The notes under the pieces: generated by a model | The model's input: the letters and a program-made list of their open reading frames with translations, nothing else | The model's database searches: none | Told to the model about the DNA's origin: nothing | Assembly: GCF_009708175.1 (NCBI RefSeq) | Contig: NZ_WMBB01000017.1 | Span: forward strand, 62,001-126,000 | DNA: 64,000 nt | From: Nocardia aurantiaca | GTDB lineage: Bacteria > Actinomycetota > Actinomycetes > Mycobacteriales > Mycobacteriaceae | Reading direction: 5' to 3' | Translations under genes and position numbers: made by a program | In this document: piece by piece, positions 27,095 through 35,888 of the stretch | How the letters are laid out: every line of letters starts with the position of its first letter | Numbering within the stretch: position 1 is the stretch's first letter

Positions 27095-27631
27095 GTGCCC
27101 GACTACTCCTACAATCCGTACGCCGCGCTGCCGCAGCTGCCCGAGTTCACCCTGACCTCCACCGATATCAGCGACGGCAAGCCCCTGCATCTGGATCAGG
27201 TCAGCGCGCTCGGCGGCGCGGGCGGACGGGATATCTCCCCGCAGCTGAGCTGGTCGGGATTCCCGGCCGAGACCAAGAGCTTCGCGGTCACCATGTACGA
27301 CCCGGACGCCCCGACCGCCTCGGGCTTCTGGCACTGGGTCCTCGCCAATGTCCCGGCCACCACCACCAGCCTCGAGACCGGGCAGGCCAGCAAGGGCGGC
27401 ACGTTGCCCGCCGGAGCCATCCACCTGCGCAATGACGCTGGGCTGCACGAGTACACGGGCGCCTTCCCGCCCGCCGGGCACGGCGCGCACCGGTACTTCG
27501 TGGTAGTGCACGCGGTCGGTGTCGAGCGGCTCGACGTGGACGAGAACTCCTCGCCCGCCTACCTGGGATTCAACCTGTTCATGAACGCCATCGGGCGCGC
27601 CACCATCATCGGCACCCACGAGCAGAAGTAG
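27095..27631 (+). CDS. YbhB/YbcL-family PEBP protein
   Basis: 178 residues from a GTG with GAAAGGA 6 nt upstream. The phosphatidylethanolamine-binding fold is shown by MYDPDAPTASGFWHWVLANVP and by GAFPPAGHGAHRYFVVVHAV. It has no signal peptide. It corresponds to Rv2140c (TB18.6), which also sits beside the M20 peptidase gene. The hairpin at 27639-27693 ends the transcript. Confidence 0.9.
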   Translation: MPDYSYNPYAALPQLPEFTLTSTDISDGKPLHLDQVSALGGAGGRDISPQLSWSGFPAETKSFAVTMYDPDAPTASGFWHWVLANVPATTTSLETGQASKGGTLPAGAIHLRNDAGLHEYTGAFPPAGHGAHRYFVVVHAVGVERLDVDENSSPAYLGFNLFMNAIGRATIIGTHEQK

Positions 27632-27638
27632 GCGTTTA

Positions 27639-27693
27639 CCCGGAAATGATTGCGGCCCTGGGCGATTGGTTCGGGGCCGCAATCATGTCCGGG
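27639..27693 (+). terminator. Long hairpin after the PEBP gene
   Basis: Arms ATGATTGCGGCCC / GGGCCGCAATCAT (13 bp, perfect) with an outer CCCGG/CCGGG pair and a 15-nt loop. No T-run follows, so it may need Rho or act as a mRNA end stabiliser. Confidence 0.6.
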
Positions 27694-27871
27694 TAGCACA
27701 ACCGGCGTCCCGAGAGTTCCGGTGGTAATAGCCGCACCGCCACGACAGGATTCGCCGCCGAGCCAGTCCACGGGCGCGACCAACGCCAACAGCGGCGGAT
27801 CTGGCAAGAAATACGCGGTGACCCTGTCTTGCCGTGATAACAGCCCATTATCTGGGGGCAGAAGACATCCC

Positions 27872-28528
27872 TCACTGATGTCTGGGGTGTTGCGACGGTC
27901 GGTTCTCGGCCGCGTCGAGTGCCGGGACGAGCGGGGCGAGCGCGGCACGGAGCATGTCGGGCAGCGAGCCGGACACGACCACGAGGCCTGCGGTGGCGGG
28001 CGCGACGCCCGCCGGCTGTAGCCATTGTTCGAGTGCGACGCGGACGGCGGCGGCCACGCTGGCCGCGAGCACGGGGGCGGTCGGTCCGTCGAAAGCGCCG
28101 AGGCGGTCGGCGATCGCGTTGGCGAGTGGTTTCGAGATCGCGCTGCTGGCACGGAGGAAGGCCTCGCGCAGCGAGGGGTGCGCGGTGATCAATGTTAGGG
28201 CCTCGCGAGGGATTTCACCCGGGTCGGTGTACTGGGTCACGATCGCGTCAATGACGGCGTCCGCGAGGCGAACCTCCGGCGGCCGAGCCGCTACCGCCGC
28301 TTCGACTCGCGCTTCCCGTTCGGTGGTGATAGCGGCGACGATCGCCTGCTCGCGGCTGGAGAAGTAGTTGTTGTAGGTCCGTGGTGAGACGCCGGCCGCC
28401 TCGGCGATGTCCTCGACCCGCACGTTGTCCGGCCCCTGTTCCAAGGCCAGCCGCAGCGCCGCTTCCCGCAGTGCCTCGCGGGTGGCCTGCTTCTTGCGCT
28501 CGCGCAATCCCGCCGGTCTCGTTGCCAT
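27872..28528 (-). CDS. TetR-family regulator
   Basis: 218 residues from the ATG at 28528; the frame continues upstream without homology. The N-terminal helix-turn-helix reads REAALRLALEQGPDNVRVEDIAEAAGVSPRTYNNYFSSREQ. The C-terminal domain is helical and short. It is divergent from the TIM-barrel gene and a perfect 14-bp palindrome lies between them, so it probably represses both. Confidence 0.88.
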   Translation of the reverse strand: MATRPAGLRERKKQATREALREAALRLALEQGPDNVRVEDIAEAAGVSPRTYNNYFSSREQAIVAAITTEREARVEAAVAARPPEVRLADAVIDAIVTQYTDPGEIPREALTLITAHPSLREAFLRASSAISKPLANAIADRLGAFDGPTAPVLAASVAAAVRVALEQWLQPAGVAPATAGLVVVSGSLPDMLRAALAPLVPALDAAENRPSQHPRHQ

Positions 28529-28559
28529 GATCTGATCGTGCCACGAAAAATGTGCACTT

Positions 28560-28573
28560 ACGCAATATTGCGT
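28560..28573. promoter_or_regulatory. Operator ACGCAATATTGCGT between TetR and the TIM-barrel gene
   Basis: A perfect 14-bp palindrome, flanked by GTGCAC on both sides (28552-28557 and 28572-28577). It is placed 32 bp before the TetR start and 61 bp before the divergent gene. TAGTCT at 28591-28596 is a possible -10 for the latter. Confidence 0.75.
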
Positions 28574-28633
28574 GCACGCATGTTTGTCTCTAGTCTGGCG
28601 TCGACCGAACCGATCAACAAAGGGATCACGCAC

Positions 28634-29728
28634 ATGCGCGGCAAGGGGATGACGTATGACGCCGGTTTCGTCCGGAACGGGCGGGCGTCACGGGAGGACC
28701 TCGACCCGGAGGTGGTCCGGCGGGAGCTGGCCATCATCCGGGACGATCTGCATTGCACTGCCGTCCACATCGTCGGCGGCGACGCCGACCGGCTGGAATT
28801 GGCAGCCCGGTGCGCCGCCGAGCTGGGGCTCGAGGTGTGGTACTCGCCCTATCCCTTGGAACTGACAACCGCGGAGATCCTGTCACTGTTCGCCGAGTGC
28901 GCGCGACGGGCCGAGCGGCTGCGGCAGACAGGGGCCGAGGTCGTGTTCGTCACCGGCGTCGAACTGAGCTTGATGAACCGGGAATTCCTGCCCGGCGACA
29001 CCGTCTGGGAGCGGCTCGAGTTCCTGCTCGGGAACCCCGATGCTCGCAGCGAGCGACTCGCCGAGCTGATCGCTCGCCTCGACGACTTCCTCGCGGAGGC
29101 GGTGGCCGCGGTCCGCGAAGCCTTCCGAGGCAAACTGACCTACTGCGCCATACCTTTCGAGCGGATCGACTGGACACCGTTCGACATCATGTCGATCGAG
29201 CTCATCCGCTCCGCCGAGGTGGCCGACCAGTTCCGTGCGGGCGTGCGCGACCTGGTCGCGCAGGGAAAGCCGCTGGCGATCACCGGTTTCGGCACGGCCA
29301 CTTGGCGGGGCGCCGCCGATCTGGCGCCGCGCAGCAATGAGATCGTCGAATACGACGCCACTACCGGCGACCCGATCCGGCTGAACGGGCACTACGCCCG
29401 GGACGAGGCTGGGCAGGCCGCATATCTGAGCGAGCTGCTCGAGATCTTCGATACCGAAGGCGTCGACAGCGCCTTCGTATTCCTGTTCGCGTTGCACAGC
29501 CACCCGCACCGCCCCGGCGGTGATCCCCGCGACGACCTCGACCTCGCCAGCCTCGGCATCGTCAAGGTCCTGGAGGGCCGCCACGGCGACACCTATCCGG
29601 ACATGGCATGGGAACCCAAAGCGGCGTTCGCCGCCGTCGCCGGACACTACGCCAGCGGGAACGACACGCGGATCCGTTGCGACACCAGCCTTCTGGGCGA
29701 GCGCAGCCTTCCCGTCGAGCCGGCGTGA
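28634..29728 (+). CDS. TIM-barrel, glycoside-hydrolase-like protein
   Basis: 364 residues from the ATG at 28634 (AAAGGGA 8 nt upstream). It begins RGKGMTYDAGF and shows TIM-barrel strand ends typical of glycosidase-like folds: VWYSPYPLELT, VVFVTGVELSLM (acid Glu), FERIDWTPFDIM and PLAITGFGTAT. Actinobacterial relatives are often labelled abortive infection protein, but I see no defence domain or defence neighbours. The divergent TetR gene suggests a metabolite-inducible enzyme. Substrate unknown. Confidence 0.6.
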   Translation: MRGKGMTYDAGFVRNGRASREDLDPEVVRRELAIIRDDLHCTAVHIVGGDADRLELAARCAAELGLEVWYSPYPLELTTAEILSLFAECARRAERLRQTGAEVVFVTGVELSLMNREFLPGDTVWERLEFLLGNPDARSERLAELIARLDDFLAEAVAAVREAFRGKLTYCAIPFERIDWTPFDIMSIELIRSAEVADQFRAGVRDLVAQGKPLAITGFGTATWRGAADLAPRSNEIVEYDATTGDPIRLNGHYARDEAGQAAYLSELLEIFDTEGVDSAFVFLFALHSHPHRPGGDPRDDLDLASLGIVKVLEGRHGDTYPDMAWEPKAAFAAVAGHYASGNDTRIRCDTSLLGERSLPVEPA

Positions 29729-29879
29729 AATACCGGTGACCGGCCGACCATTCAGGTGGAATACCGCACCGCCGACCACAGCCCACCCAGACGGAGCGGA
29801 TGGCCGAGGCGATGAGCGATCAGCTGGCTCGGGTGACGCGATCGGCGGCGGTGCGGTGGCACGGTCCATGAGAACGGCT

Positions 29880-29908
29880 GTGGGCCTGGACTGTTCGCCC
29901 AGGCCCAC
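29880..29908 (-). terminator. Hairpin behind the FadD gene
   Basis: GTGGGCCTGG / CCAGGCCCAC, 10-bp perfect arms with a 9-nt loop, 40 bp downstream of the FadD stop on the minus strand. No T-run. Confidence 0.55.
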
Positions 29909-29947
29909 GTCTAATCCGTGTTCGCGCGGTGGCCGCGCGTCCCCGGA

Positions 29948-31777
29948 TCAGCTCATGTTGACCACGCCGTCCGGCGGCGGGGTCAGATACAGCGAGGCGA
30001 TCTCGGCGCCGTACTTGGCCGCGATCGGGTTGCGCTTGAGCTTGAGGGTGGGGGTGAGTTCATCACCGCCGGGCTCCCAGCCCAGATCCAGGATGGTGAA
30101 CCGCTTGATCTGCTCGACGCGCGAGAGCTTGGCGTTGGCTCCGGCGACCGCGGCCTTGATCTCGGCGACGATCTCCGGGTGCGCGGCCAGGGTCTTCAGC
30201 TCGGCATCCGGAGTGCCCAGCGCCTTGGCCCGCACCACGGCGGTGTCGGGGTCCAGGACGATGAGCGCCGCGATGTAGGGCTTGGCGTCACCGATCGCGA
30301 CCACCTGGCCGACCAGTGAGGACGCCGCCTTGACGGAGTTCTCGATATTGGTGGGAGACAGGTTCTTTCCCGCCTCGTTGATGATGAGTTCCTTCTTGCG
30401 GTCGACGATGCTGACATAGCCGTCGCCGTCGATGGTGGCGACGTCGCCAGTGTGCAGCCAGCCGTCGGCGTCGATGGCCTCGGCGGTCTTGTCGGGCATC
30501 TTGCGGTAGCCGCGAGTGACGATGCCGCCGCGAATGAGCAGCTCCCCGTCCTCGGCCAGGCGAATCTCCACGCCCTTCAGGGGGACGCCGACGGTGCCCG
30601 GCTTGGGTTTGGCCAGCGGGGTGTAGGTGCCGACACCGGAGGTTTCCGACATGCCCCACACCTCGGTCACCGTGAAGCCCAGGCCCAGCAGGTATTCCAG
30701 CGTTTCCGGCGGGATGGCGGCCGCGCCGGAGGCTGCGACGCGCAGCTCGTCGAAACCCAGGGCGTGGCGCAGCTTCGACAGCACCAACGCGTCGGCCAGC
30801 TTGTGCTGCACATCCAGCAGCGGGCCGCGGCCGGTGCCCGCGAGGTCGGCGCGGGCGGCCTGCGCACCGACACCGAGCGCCCAGTTGGCCAGGGCCTTCT
30901 TGACCGGGCTGGCCTCGGTGGCGAGCTTGGCGTCGATTCCGGCCTTGATCTTCTGCCATACGCGCGGCACACCGAAGAACGCGGTCGGGCGGGCGTCGGG
31001 CAGGGCCGCGGCGATCTCACGCGGATCGGGCACACAGGTCACCTGCACACCGGTGAACAGATTGGCGCAGTGACCCGAAATGCGGTCGGCCACATGGGCG
31101 GCCGGGAGGTAGGACACCGAGCGGTCGTCGAGGCCGACGGTCAGCGGCCCCTCGACCAGGCCCACGATCTGGGCGACGACATTCTTGTGGGTGAGTTCCA
31201 CACCCTTGGAGGGGCCGGTGGTGCCGGAGGTGTAGATCAGCGTCGCCACATCGTCGGGCTGCACCGCCTGCCAGGCGGCGTCGAAGTCGAAATCCTGCTT
31301 CGGCGCGGCCTCCACCTCGGCCAGGGTCAGCGTGCCCGCCGCCGAACCCTCCACCAGCACAATGTGTTCCAGCTCCACGCCGGCTGCGCGCACCACGTCC
31401 AGGAACCCCGGTTCGGTGATCACCACCTTGTTCTCCGCATTGGTGAACAGATGCGCGATCTGCTCCGGCGAACTGGTGTTGTAGATCGAGAACGGTGTCG
31501 CACCCACGTGCAACGCCGCGGTATCGACCAGATTGAACTCCGGCCGGTTGGTCAGCATGATCCCCACGGTGTCGCCGCGCCCCACCCCCAGCCCGGCCAA
31601 CCCCGCCGCGATCGAACGCACCCGCTCCCCGTACTCGCGCCACGTGAGCTGCTGTGTCCCGCCGACCGTGCGCAACGCCACCTGTCCCGGCCGCAGCGTC
31701 ACGGTCTCCTGAAACGCCTGCGGAATCGTATAAACGGTCTTCCCAGATGCGTGCGCATAGCTGATGTCAGTCGTCAT
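29948..31777 (-). CDS. Long-chain fatty-acid-CoA ligase (FadD15-like)
   Basis: 609 residues from the ATG at 31777; the longer open frame has no homology. The AMP-binding motif is IYTSGTTGPSKGVELTHKN. The adenylation signature is VWGMSETSG, and IVDRKKELIINEAGKNLSP lies in the C-terminal domain. It activates fatty acids to acyl-CoA at the cytoplasmic membrane. It is close to mycobacterial FadD15. Its position between the PEBP and pyrD genes departs from the mycobacterial order. Confidence 0.9.
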   Translation of the reverse strand: MTTDISYAHASGKTVYTIPQAFQETVTLRPGQVALRTVGGTQQLTWREYGERVRSIAAGLAGLGVGRGDTVGIMLTNRPEFNLVDTAALHVGATPFSIYNTSSPEQIAHLFTNAENKVVITEPGFLDVVRAAGVELEHIVLVEGSAAGTLTLAEVEAAPKQDFDFDAAWQAVQPDDVATLIYTSGTTGPSKGVELTHKNVVAQIVGLVEGPLTVGLDDRSVSYLPAAHVADRISGHCANLFTGVQVTCVPDPREIAAALPDARPTAFFGVPRVWQKIKAGIDAKLATEASPVKKALANWALGVGAQAARADLAGTGRGPLLDVQHKLADALVLSKLRHALGFDELRVAASGAAAIPPETLEYLLGLGFTVTEVWGMSETSGVGTYTPLAKPKPGTVGVPLKGVEIRLAEDGELLIRGGIVTRGYRKMPDKTAEAIDADGWLHTGDVATIDGDGYVSIVDRKKELIINEAGKNLSPTNIENSVKAASSLVGQVVAIGDAKPYIAALIVLDPDTAVVRAKALGTPDAELKTLAAHPEIVAEIKAAVAGANAKLSRVEQIKRFTILDLGWEPGGDELTPTLKLKRNPIAAKYGAEIASLYLTPPPDGVVNMS

Positions 31778-32315
31778 AACCCTTTTCCCGATTGCCTCTC
31801 GCTGCGCCCCGCCACCCGCCGCGCGCCCACCGCGCGCACCCCGACGTCCGAGAGAACGACCAACCCGATCACGCGATGGCCACGCGCCGTCTGTGGCGCG
31901 GCTCACTCATCGTAACCAGATCTTTACGACTGTGTCGCGCGGTACACCGGCCACGCCGGTGGCCGAAATCATCGATCGCCCGGGCGACGGAGCCCATCCT
32001 GGCCCGCGCACGCCAGGTGACCGACCGTCGCCATGCGGACTCGGATGCCCGAACGAAATCCGGCGAATTCGCCTCGGCAGCCATGTACAGCGTGGCGCGC
32101 TCGCTCAGCGGTTCGGTGTCCAGGGCGCCGGTTCAGCGGTGAGTGCGGCCTGCTCGACCGCTTGCACCTCGGTCATCGACCGCACCGCGCACAGCCCGAA
32201 TCGGCCGGGGTGTATGCCGCGTGATCGCGGGAACGGGAATCGGCGCGGTGGCCGAGCATCCGCATTCCCACCGGAGGCAACGTCACGGCCGGACATACGG
32301 AATGAACCGGAGCGG
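31778..32315. other. 538-bp intergenic region between fadD and pyrD
   Basis: Open frames on both strands are short, lack ribosome binding sites and resemble no family. A minus-strand frame ending at 32105 contains a 23-residue stretch beginning MTEVQAVEQAALT that looks somewhat protein-like and could be a gene tail. I do not call it. Confidence 0.35.
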
Positions 32316-33407
32316 TCAGGCGCGGGTCGTGTGTTCTGCGCCGACGGCTTCGGAGAGATTGGAATAGCCGTGAGCGCGCAGTTTCGCGGCGAGGCCCCGG
32401 TGGATGTGCTTGGCCCACAACGGGCCGCCGTAGATGAAGCCGGTATAGCCCTGGAGGAGGGAGGCGCCGGCGAGGATGCGTTCCCAGGCCTGGTCGGCGG
32501 TTTCGATGCCGCCGACCGAGATCAGGACGAGCTTGTCGCCTACGCGGGCGTAGAGGCGGCGCAGAACCTCGAGGGAGCGGTCGGCTACCGGGGCGCCGGA
32601 GAGGCCCCCTGCGCCAATGGGTTCCACTTCGGAGGCGGGGGTGCGCAGGCCGTCGCGGCGGATTGTGGTGTTGGTGGCGACGATGCCGGCCAGGCCGAGT
32701 TCGACGGCGAGGTCGGCGACAGCGTCGATGTCCTCGTCGGAAAGATCGGGGGCGATCTTGACCAGGACGGGGACCGAGACGGTGTCGAGGACGGCCTGCA
32801 GAATCGGGCGCAGGGAGGTCACCGCTTGCAGGTCGCGCAGGCCTGGGGTGTTGGGGGAGCTGACATTGACGACGATGAAGTCGGCCAGCGGGCCCAGCAG
32901 CTTCGCCGAGAGGGCGTAATCGGTTGCGGCGTCCTCGGGTTCGACGACCTTGGTCTTGCCGATGTTGGCGCCGATCGGGACGCCTCCGGGCAGGCGGTGG
33001 GCCAGGTGTTCGGCGGCGGCGGCCGCGCCGAAGTTGTTGAAGCCCATGCGGTTGATGAGCGCCCGGTCCGCGGGGAGGCGGAACAGCCGGGGGGCGGGGT
33101 TGCCAGGCTGGGCCTGGGCGGTGACAGTGCCGATTTCGGCGTAACCGAAACCGAGCGAGCCCCACGTGTCGACGCCGTCGGCGTTCTTGTCGAAGCCGGC
33201 GGCCAGACCCAGGGGCGCGGGGAAGTCCACGCCGAACACGCGGGTGCGCAGGATCGGGTCGTCGGCCACGAGCAGCTTGCCGGTCAGCGCACGGCCCGGG
33301 GCGAACCGGGTCGCGAGCTTCATGGCGGCGAAAGCCAGGTGGTGAATGCGTTCCGGCGGCAGCAGGAACATCACCTTCAGCAGCAGACGGTACAGACGCT
33401 CATACAT
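32316..33407 (-). CDS. pyrD: Dihydroorotate dehydrogenase (quinone), class 2
   Basis: 363 residues. An N-terminal membrane-associating helix region (YERLYRLLLKVMFLLPPERIHH) marks class 2. FMN-site motifs GLAAGFDKNADGV, NRMGFNN and NVSSPNTPGLR carry the catalytic serine, and the C-terminal phosphate site is ISVGGIETADQAWERILAGA. It oxidises dihydroorotate to orotate and reduces menaquinone. It is last gene of a lipoprotein-DUF5703-pyrD operon, with 6 bp to the gene before it. Confidence 0.95.
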   Translation of the reverse strand: MYERLYRLLLKVMFLLPPERIHHLAFAAMKLATRFAPGRALTGKLLVADDPILRTRVFGVDFPAPLGLAAGFDKNADGVDTWGSLGFGYAEIGTVTAQAQPGNPAPRLFRLPADRALINRMGFNNFGAAAAAEHLAHRLPGGVPIGANIGKTKVVEPEDAATDYALSAKLLGPLADFIVVNVSSPNTPGLRDLQAVTSLRPILQAVLDTVSVPVLVKIAPDLSDEDIDAVADLAVELGLAGIVATNTTIRRDGLRTPASEVEPIGAGGLSGAPVADRSLEVLRRLYARVGDKLVLISVGGIETADQAWERILAGASLLQGYTGFIYGGPLWAKHIHRGLAAKLRAHGYSNLSEAVGAEHTTRA

Positions 33408-33413
33408 GGGGGG

Positions 33414-33680
33414 TTACATCACCGCCTCGGGTGTCGGGGATAGCAGGGAACTCTTGCGGCGGCGCAGTAACACTCGACGACTGCCGTCGGTGTAGGCACG
33501 TACCCGCGACAGCTCCCAGCCGCCGTATTCGGCGTGAATGGCGAGCCGCATGGACGCGGTGACCCTGCTGACGCCGGGAGGCAACCGCAGGGGCACGTAT
33601 TCCCATTCGTCGCTGGATTCCTCCCAGCCTTCCGGTAATGTGCGCGATTGGTGCGCCGATCGTGAGGCCCGTGCCATCAC
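33414..33680 (-). CDS. DUF5703 family protein
   Basis: 88 residues with WEYVPLRLPPGVSRVTASMRLAIHAEYGGWEL, the core of this small actinobacterial family (Rv2137c-like). Its start overlaps the lipoprotein stop (ATGA). The basic C-terminus (RRVLLRRRKSS) suggests nucleic-acid or membrane contact, but function is not known. Confidence 0.8.
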   Translation of the reverse strand: MMARASRSAHQSRTLPEGWEESSDEWEYVPLRLPPGVSRVTASMRLAIHAEYGGWELSRVRAYTDGSRRVLLRRRKSSLLSPTPEAVM

Positions 33681-34684
33681 TGCCCTCTCTTCCGCTGGTC
33701 CGCGCCGATCCGTTGCAGACCGTCACCGGTCGCGGATCCCACGAACATCTCACCGGTGCGGCTGTCGATGGTTACCGCGTTGGGCTGGCGCACCGTCGGG
33801 TAGCGCCCTACCTCTACCGGTATACCCGTCGACAGGTCGTAGCCGACGACTTCGTTGCTGCCTGTCAGCGTCACCCACACGGTCTCGGACCGCTGATCGT
33901 AGGCGAGTGCGTAGGGCGAAGAGCCTACCGGGAAACGCTGGTGCAGGACCAAGGGATCGGCGGTGTAGACCAGCAGTTCCCCTCCGGCGGTGTCGGTGAC
34001 GATGCGGCGGCCGAAGTGGTCGCCGATCATGTTGGTGGCTCCGTCGCCGGCGCGCAGGGACAGCCCGAGCTTGTTGGAGGCGAGGTCGAGCTGCACGACG
34101 GCGGTCTGGCGACGATCCAGCACGACCACCGCGCCGTCGGCGGCATCCACCACATCAGCGGAGGACAGACCCGAAATGGTGTGGCGCACGGTGCCGTCCG
34201 CGTCGAGCAGCAGCACCTTGCCGTTGGCCAGGCCCACTACCAGCGACCCGTCGGCGCGCGACGCCGCCGAGTGCACGTCGCCGTCGACCGTGATCGCGGT
34301 GACCGCGCCGGAGGCGGCGTCGACGCGCAGGATCTTGCCGGGCACCGCGACCAGGATCTCCCCGGGCTTGCCCAGCGACAGTGCGGCGGCCTTGCCGGGC
34401 AGGGCGACCGGGCGGGTGACGCCCTTGTCGATGAGTTGCAGGGTGGCACCGGAATCCACGACCGCGGCCAGCACACCGGTGGCGGGTTCGTCGAGCAGCA
34501 GGGAGATCGGCGCGCTGGGGCTCACCTGTCCGGTGGGCGCGGCCGCGGCGCTGGGAGCGGCGGCCGGGGTCGCCGGGTCCCGGGTGGCGTTGTCGGCGTT
34601 GTCCTCCTGCGAGGAACACCCGGCCAGCAGGGTCACCGCCGCCACCCCCGCGAGGGCCGACCGGATCCAGCCGCGACGGCGCAT
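33677..34684 (-). CDS. Lipoprotein with a beta-propeller-like (YncE/NHL-type) domain, LppL-like
   Basis: 335 residues from the ATG at 34684 (AAGGGAG 8 nt upstream). A basic start, a hydrophobic core and the lipobox LLAGC predict a lipid-anchored extracytoplasmic protein. An Ala/Pro-rich linker follows. The rest consists of repeats of the form VVGLANGKVLLLDADG and VWVTLTGSNEVVGYDL, a propeller pattern. It heads the operon with DUF5703 and pyrD, matching the place of lppL (Rv2138) in M. tuberculosis. Confidence 0.8.
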   Translation of the reverse strand: MRRRGWIRSALAGVAAVTLLAGCSSQEDNADNATRDPATPAAAPSAAAAPTGQVSPSAPISLLLDEPATGVLAAVVDSGATLQLIDKGVTRPVALPGKAAALSLGKPGEILVAVPGKILRVDAASGAVTAITVDGDVHSAASRADGSLVVGLANGKVLLLDADGTVRHTISGLSSADVVDAADGAVVVLDRRQTAVVQLDLASNKLGLSLRAGDGATNMIGDHFGRRIVTDTAGGELLVYTADPLVLHQRFPVGSSPYALAYDQRSETVWVTLTGSNEVVGYDLSTGIPVEVGRYPTVRQPNAVTIDSRTGEMFVGSATGDGLQRIGADQRKRGQ

Positions 34685-34866
34685 GCAGCGAACTCCCTTA
34701 CTGACCGAACTGACGAGCGAAATCATGCGTGCTCTCTTATCTGACCATGATCGGCCACAGCGACCGACAAGTGGGGGTCTTCGCGACGGCGTGCCACGTG
34801 TCTCCGGGACCGATTTCCATGATGTGACATGGGCTTTCGGTGGCACTGTCGGTCCAGGCGGTTACC

Positions 34867-35259
34867 GTGGAAAGCAAAAGCGTGCCGTATCTGGGAGATC
34901 AGTTGGTAGCCGACCACACTTCGGGCTTCATCGTCGAAGACGTGACCATGGGTCGTTACGCGCACGGGTTCGGGGTCACCGCGGACGGGCGGTCGTTCGC
35001 CTTCCGGACCCACAGGGCGACATTGACCCTCGAGATCTATCGGCCCGATCTCGCGACCACCGTGCCCGCGCCCGAGGACATCGAGGCGGTGGCCGTGGCG
35101 CCGGTCACCGATATCGATCTCGACGACGAGCGCAGTGTGGTGGCGCTGGTGCGGGATCTGATTCCACAGGCCACGCCGGTGCCGACCGCGCAACCGCGCG
35201 AGGCCACGACGGTGCGGGCGTTGTTGAGCCGTTTGGCCGCGGTCATCGACGGCATGTGA
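34867..35259 (+). CDS. Hypothetical actinobacterial protein
   Basis: 130 residues from the GTG at 34867 (CAGGCGG 6 nt upstream; GTG 34840 is an alternative). Two regions are visible: a beta-rich half (FIVEDVTMGRYAHGFGVTADGRSFAFRTHRATLTLEI, with a possible fold around a strand pair) and an acidic, proline-containing half. It lies divergent from the lipoprotein operon. No family recognised. Confidence 0.6.
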   Translation: MESKSVPYLGDQLVADHTSGFIVEDVTMGRYAHGFGVTADGRSFAFRTHRATLTLEIYRPDLATTVPAPEDIEAVAVAPVTDIDLDDERSVVALVRDLIPQATPVPTAQPREATTVRALLSRLAAVIDGM

Positions 35260-35348
35260 ACGCGCTGCTGTGACACAGCAATCCCCCTCGGGCGCAGCGC
35301 ATGACAAACTAACGGCACACAACCGCAGTTCGACCTTCGAGGATGTTG

Positions 35349-35888
35349 ATGCGATTTCGACGACCGACCGCCGCCGTGCTCCTGTTGACCGTGGTCGGCG
35401 CGTCGATCGCCGCGTGTGGCGGTGGCTCCGACGACGAGTCCAAGGTGGCCCAGGCACGTTCCTCGGCCTACGCGGCCCTGAGTTCGTCCTCGGCGGCCGC
35501 GGCCGCGCAGAGCAGCGCCAACCGGCCGACCATCCCGTCCGCGGCCGAGCTGGACGCGCAGATCAAGAGCGCGCTGGACCCGAATCTGCCCGACAGTGAC
35601 CGGACCGCGCTGATCGAGGACGGCGAGGCGTTCAAGGACGCCATCCCGGACATGTACAAGGCGCTGCGCGACCATCCGCGCGCGGTGTACGGGGTCAAGG
35701 ACCCGGTCTTCGACAACCACGACGGCACCCTGACCGCGACGCTGAGCCTGGACAAGGACGGAACCGGCTCCGATGTGCGTACCACGGTGGTGCATTTCGT
35801 GTACAAGGACGGGCGCTGGAAGATCTCGCGCACCGACCTGTGCGGCATTCTGCGCTCGGCCGACTACAAGACCGCGGCCTGCGGGTGA
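35349..35888 (+). CDS. Mtb12-like lipoprotein
   Basis: 179 residues from the ATG at 35349, with GAGG 6 nt upstream. A signal peptide with lipobox ending ASIAAC is followed by a Ser/Ala-rich tether and a compact domain (PTIPSAAELDAQIKSAL...VHFVYKDGRWKISRTDLCGI) like the low-molecular-weight antigen Mtb12. It should be anchored outside the membrane. It overlaps the MmpL start by one base, so it is likely an accessory subunit of that transporter, in the position often taken by MmpS. Confidence 0.8.
   Translation: MRFRRPTAAVLLLTVVGASIAACGGGSDDESKVAQARSSAYAALSSSSAAAAAQSSANRPTIPSAAELDAQIKSALDPNLPDSDRTALIEDGEAFKDAIPDMYKALRDHPRAVYGVKDPVFDNHDGTLTATLSLDKDGTGSDVRTTVVHFVYKDGRWKISRTDLCGILRSADYKTAACG

Noticed and set aside
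28634..29728. Abortive-infection defence gene
   Set aside because: The label exists for relatives, but the sequence looks like a TIM-barrel enzyme and no defence genes surround it.
31764..33443. 559-codon + strand frame opposite pyrD
   Set aside because: Antisense shadow of pyrD; the pyrD protein is complete and well conserved.
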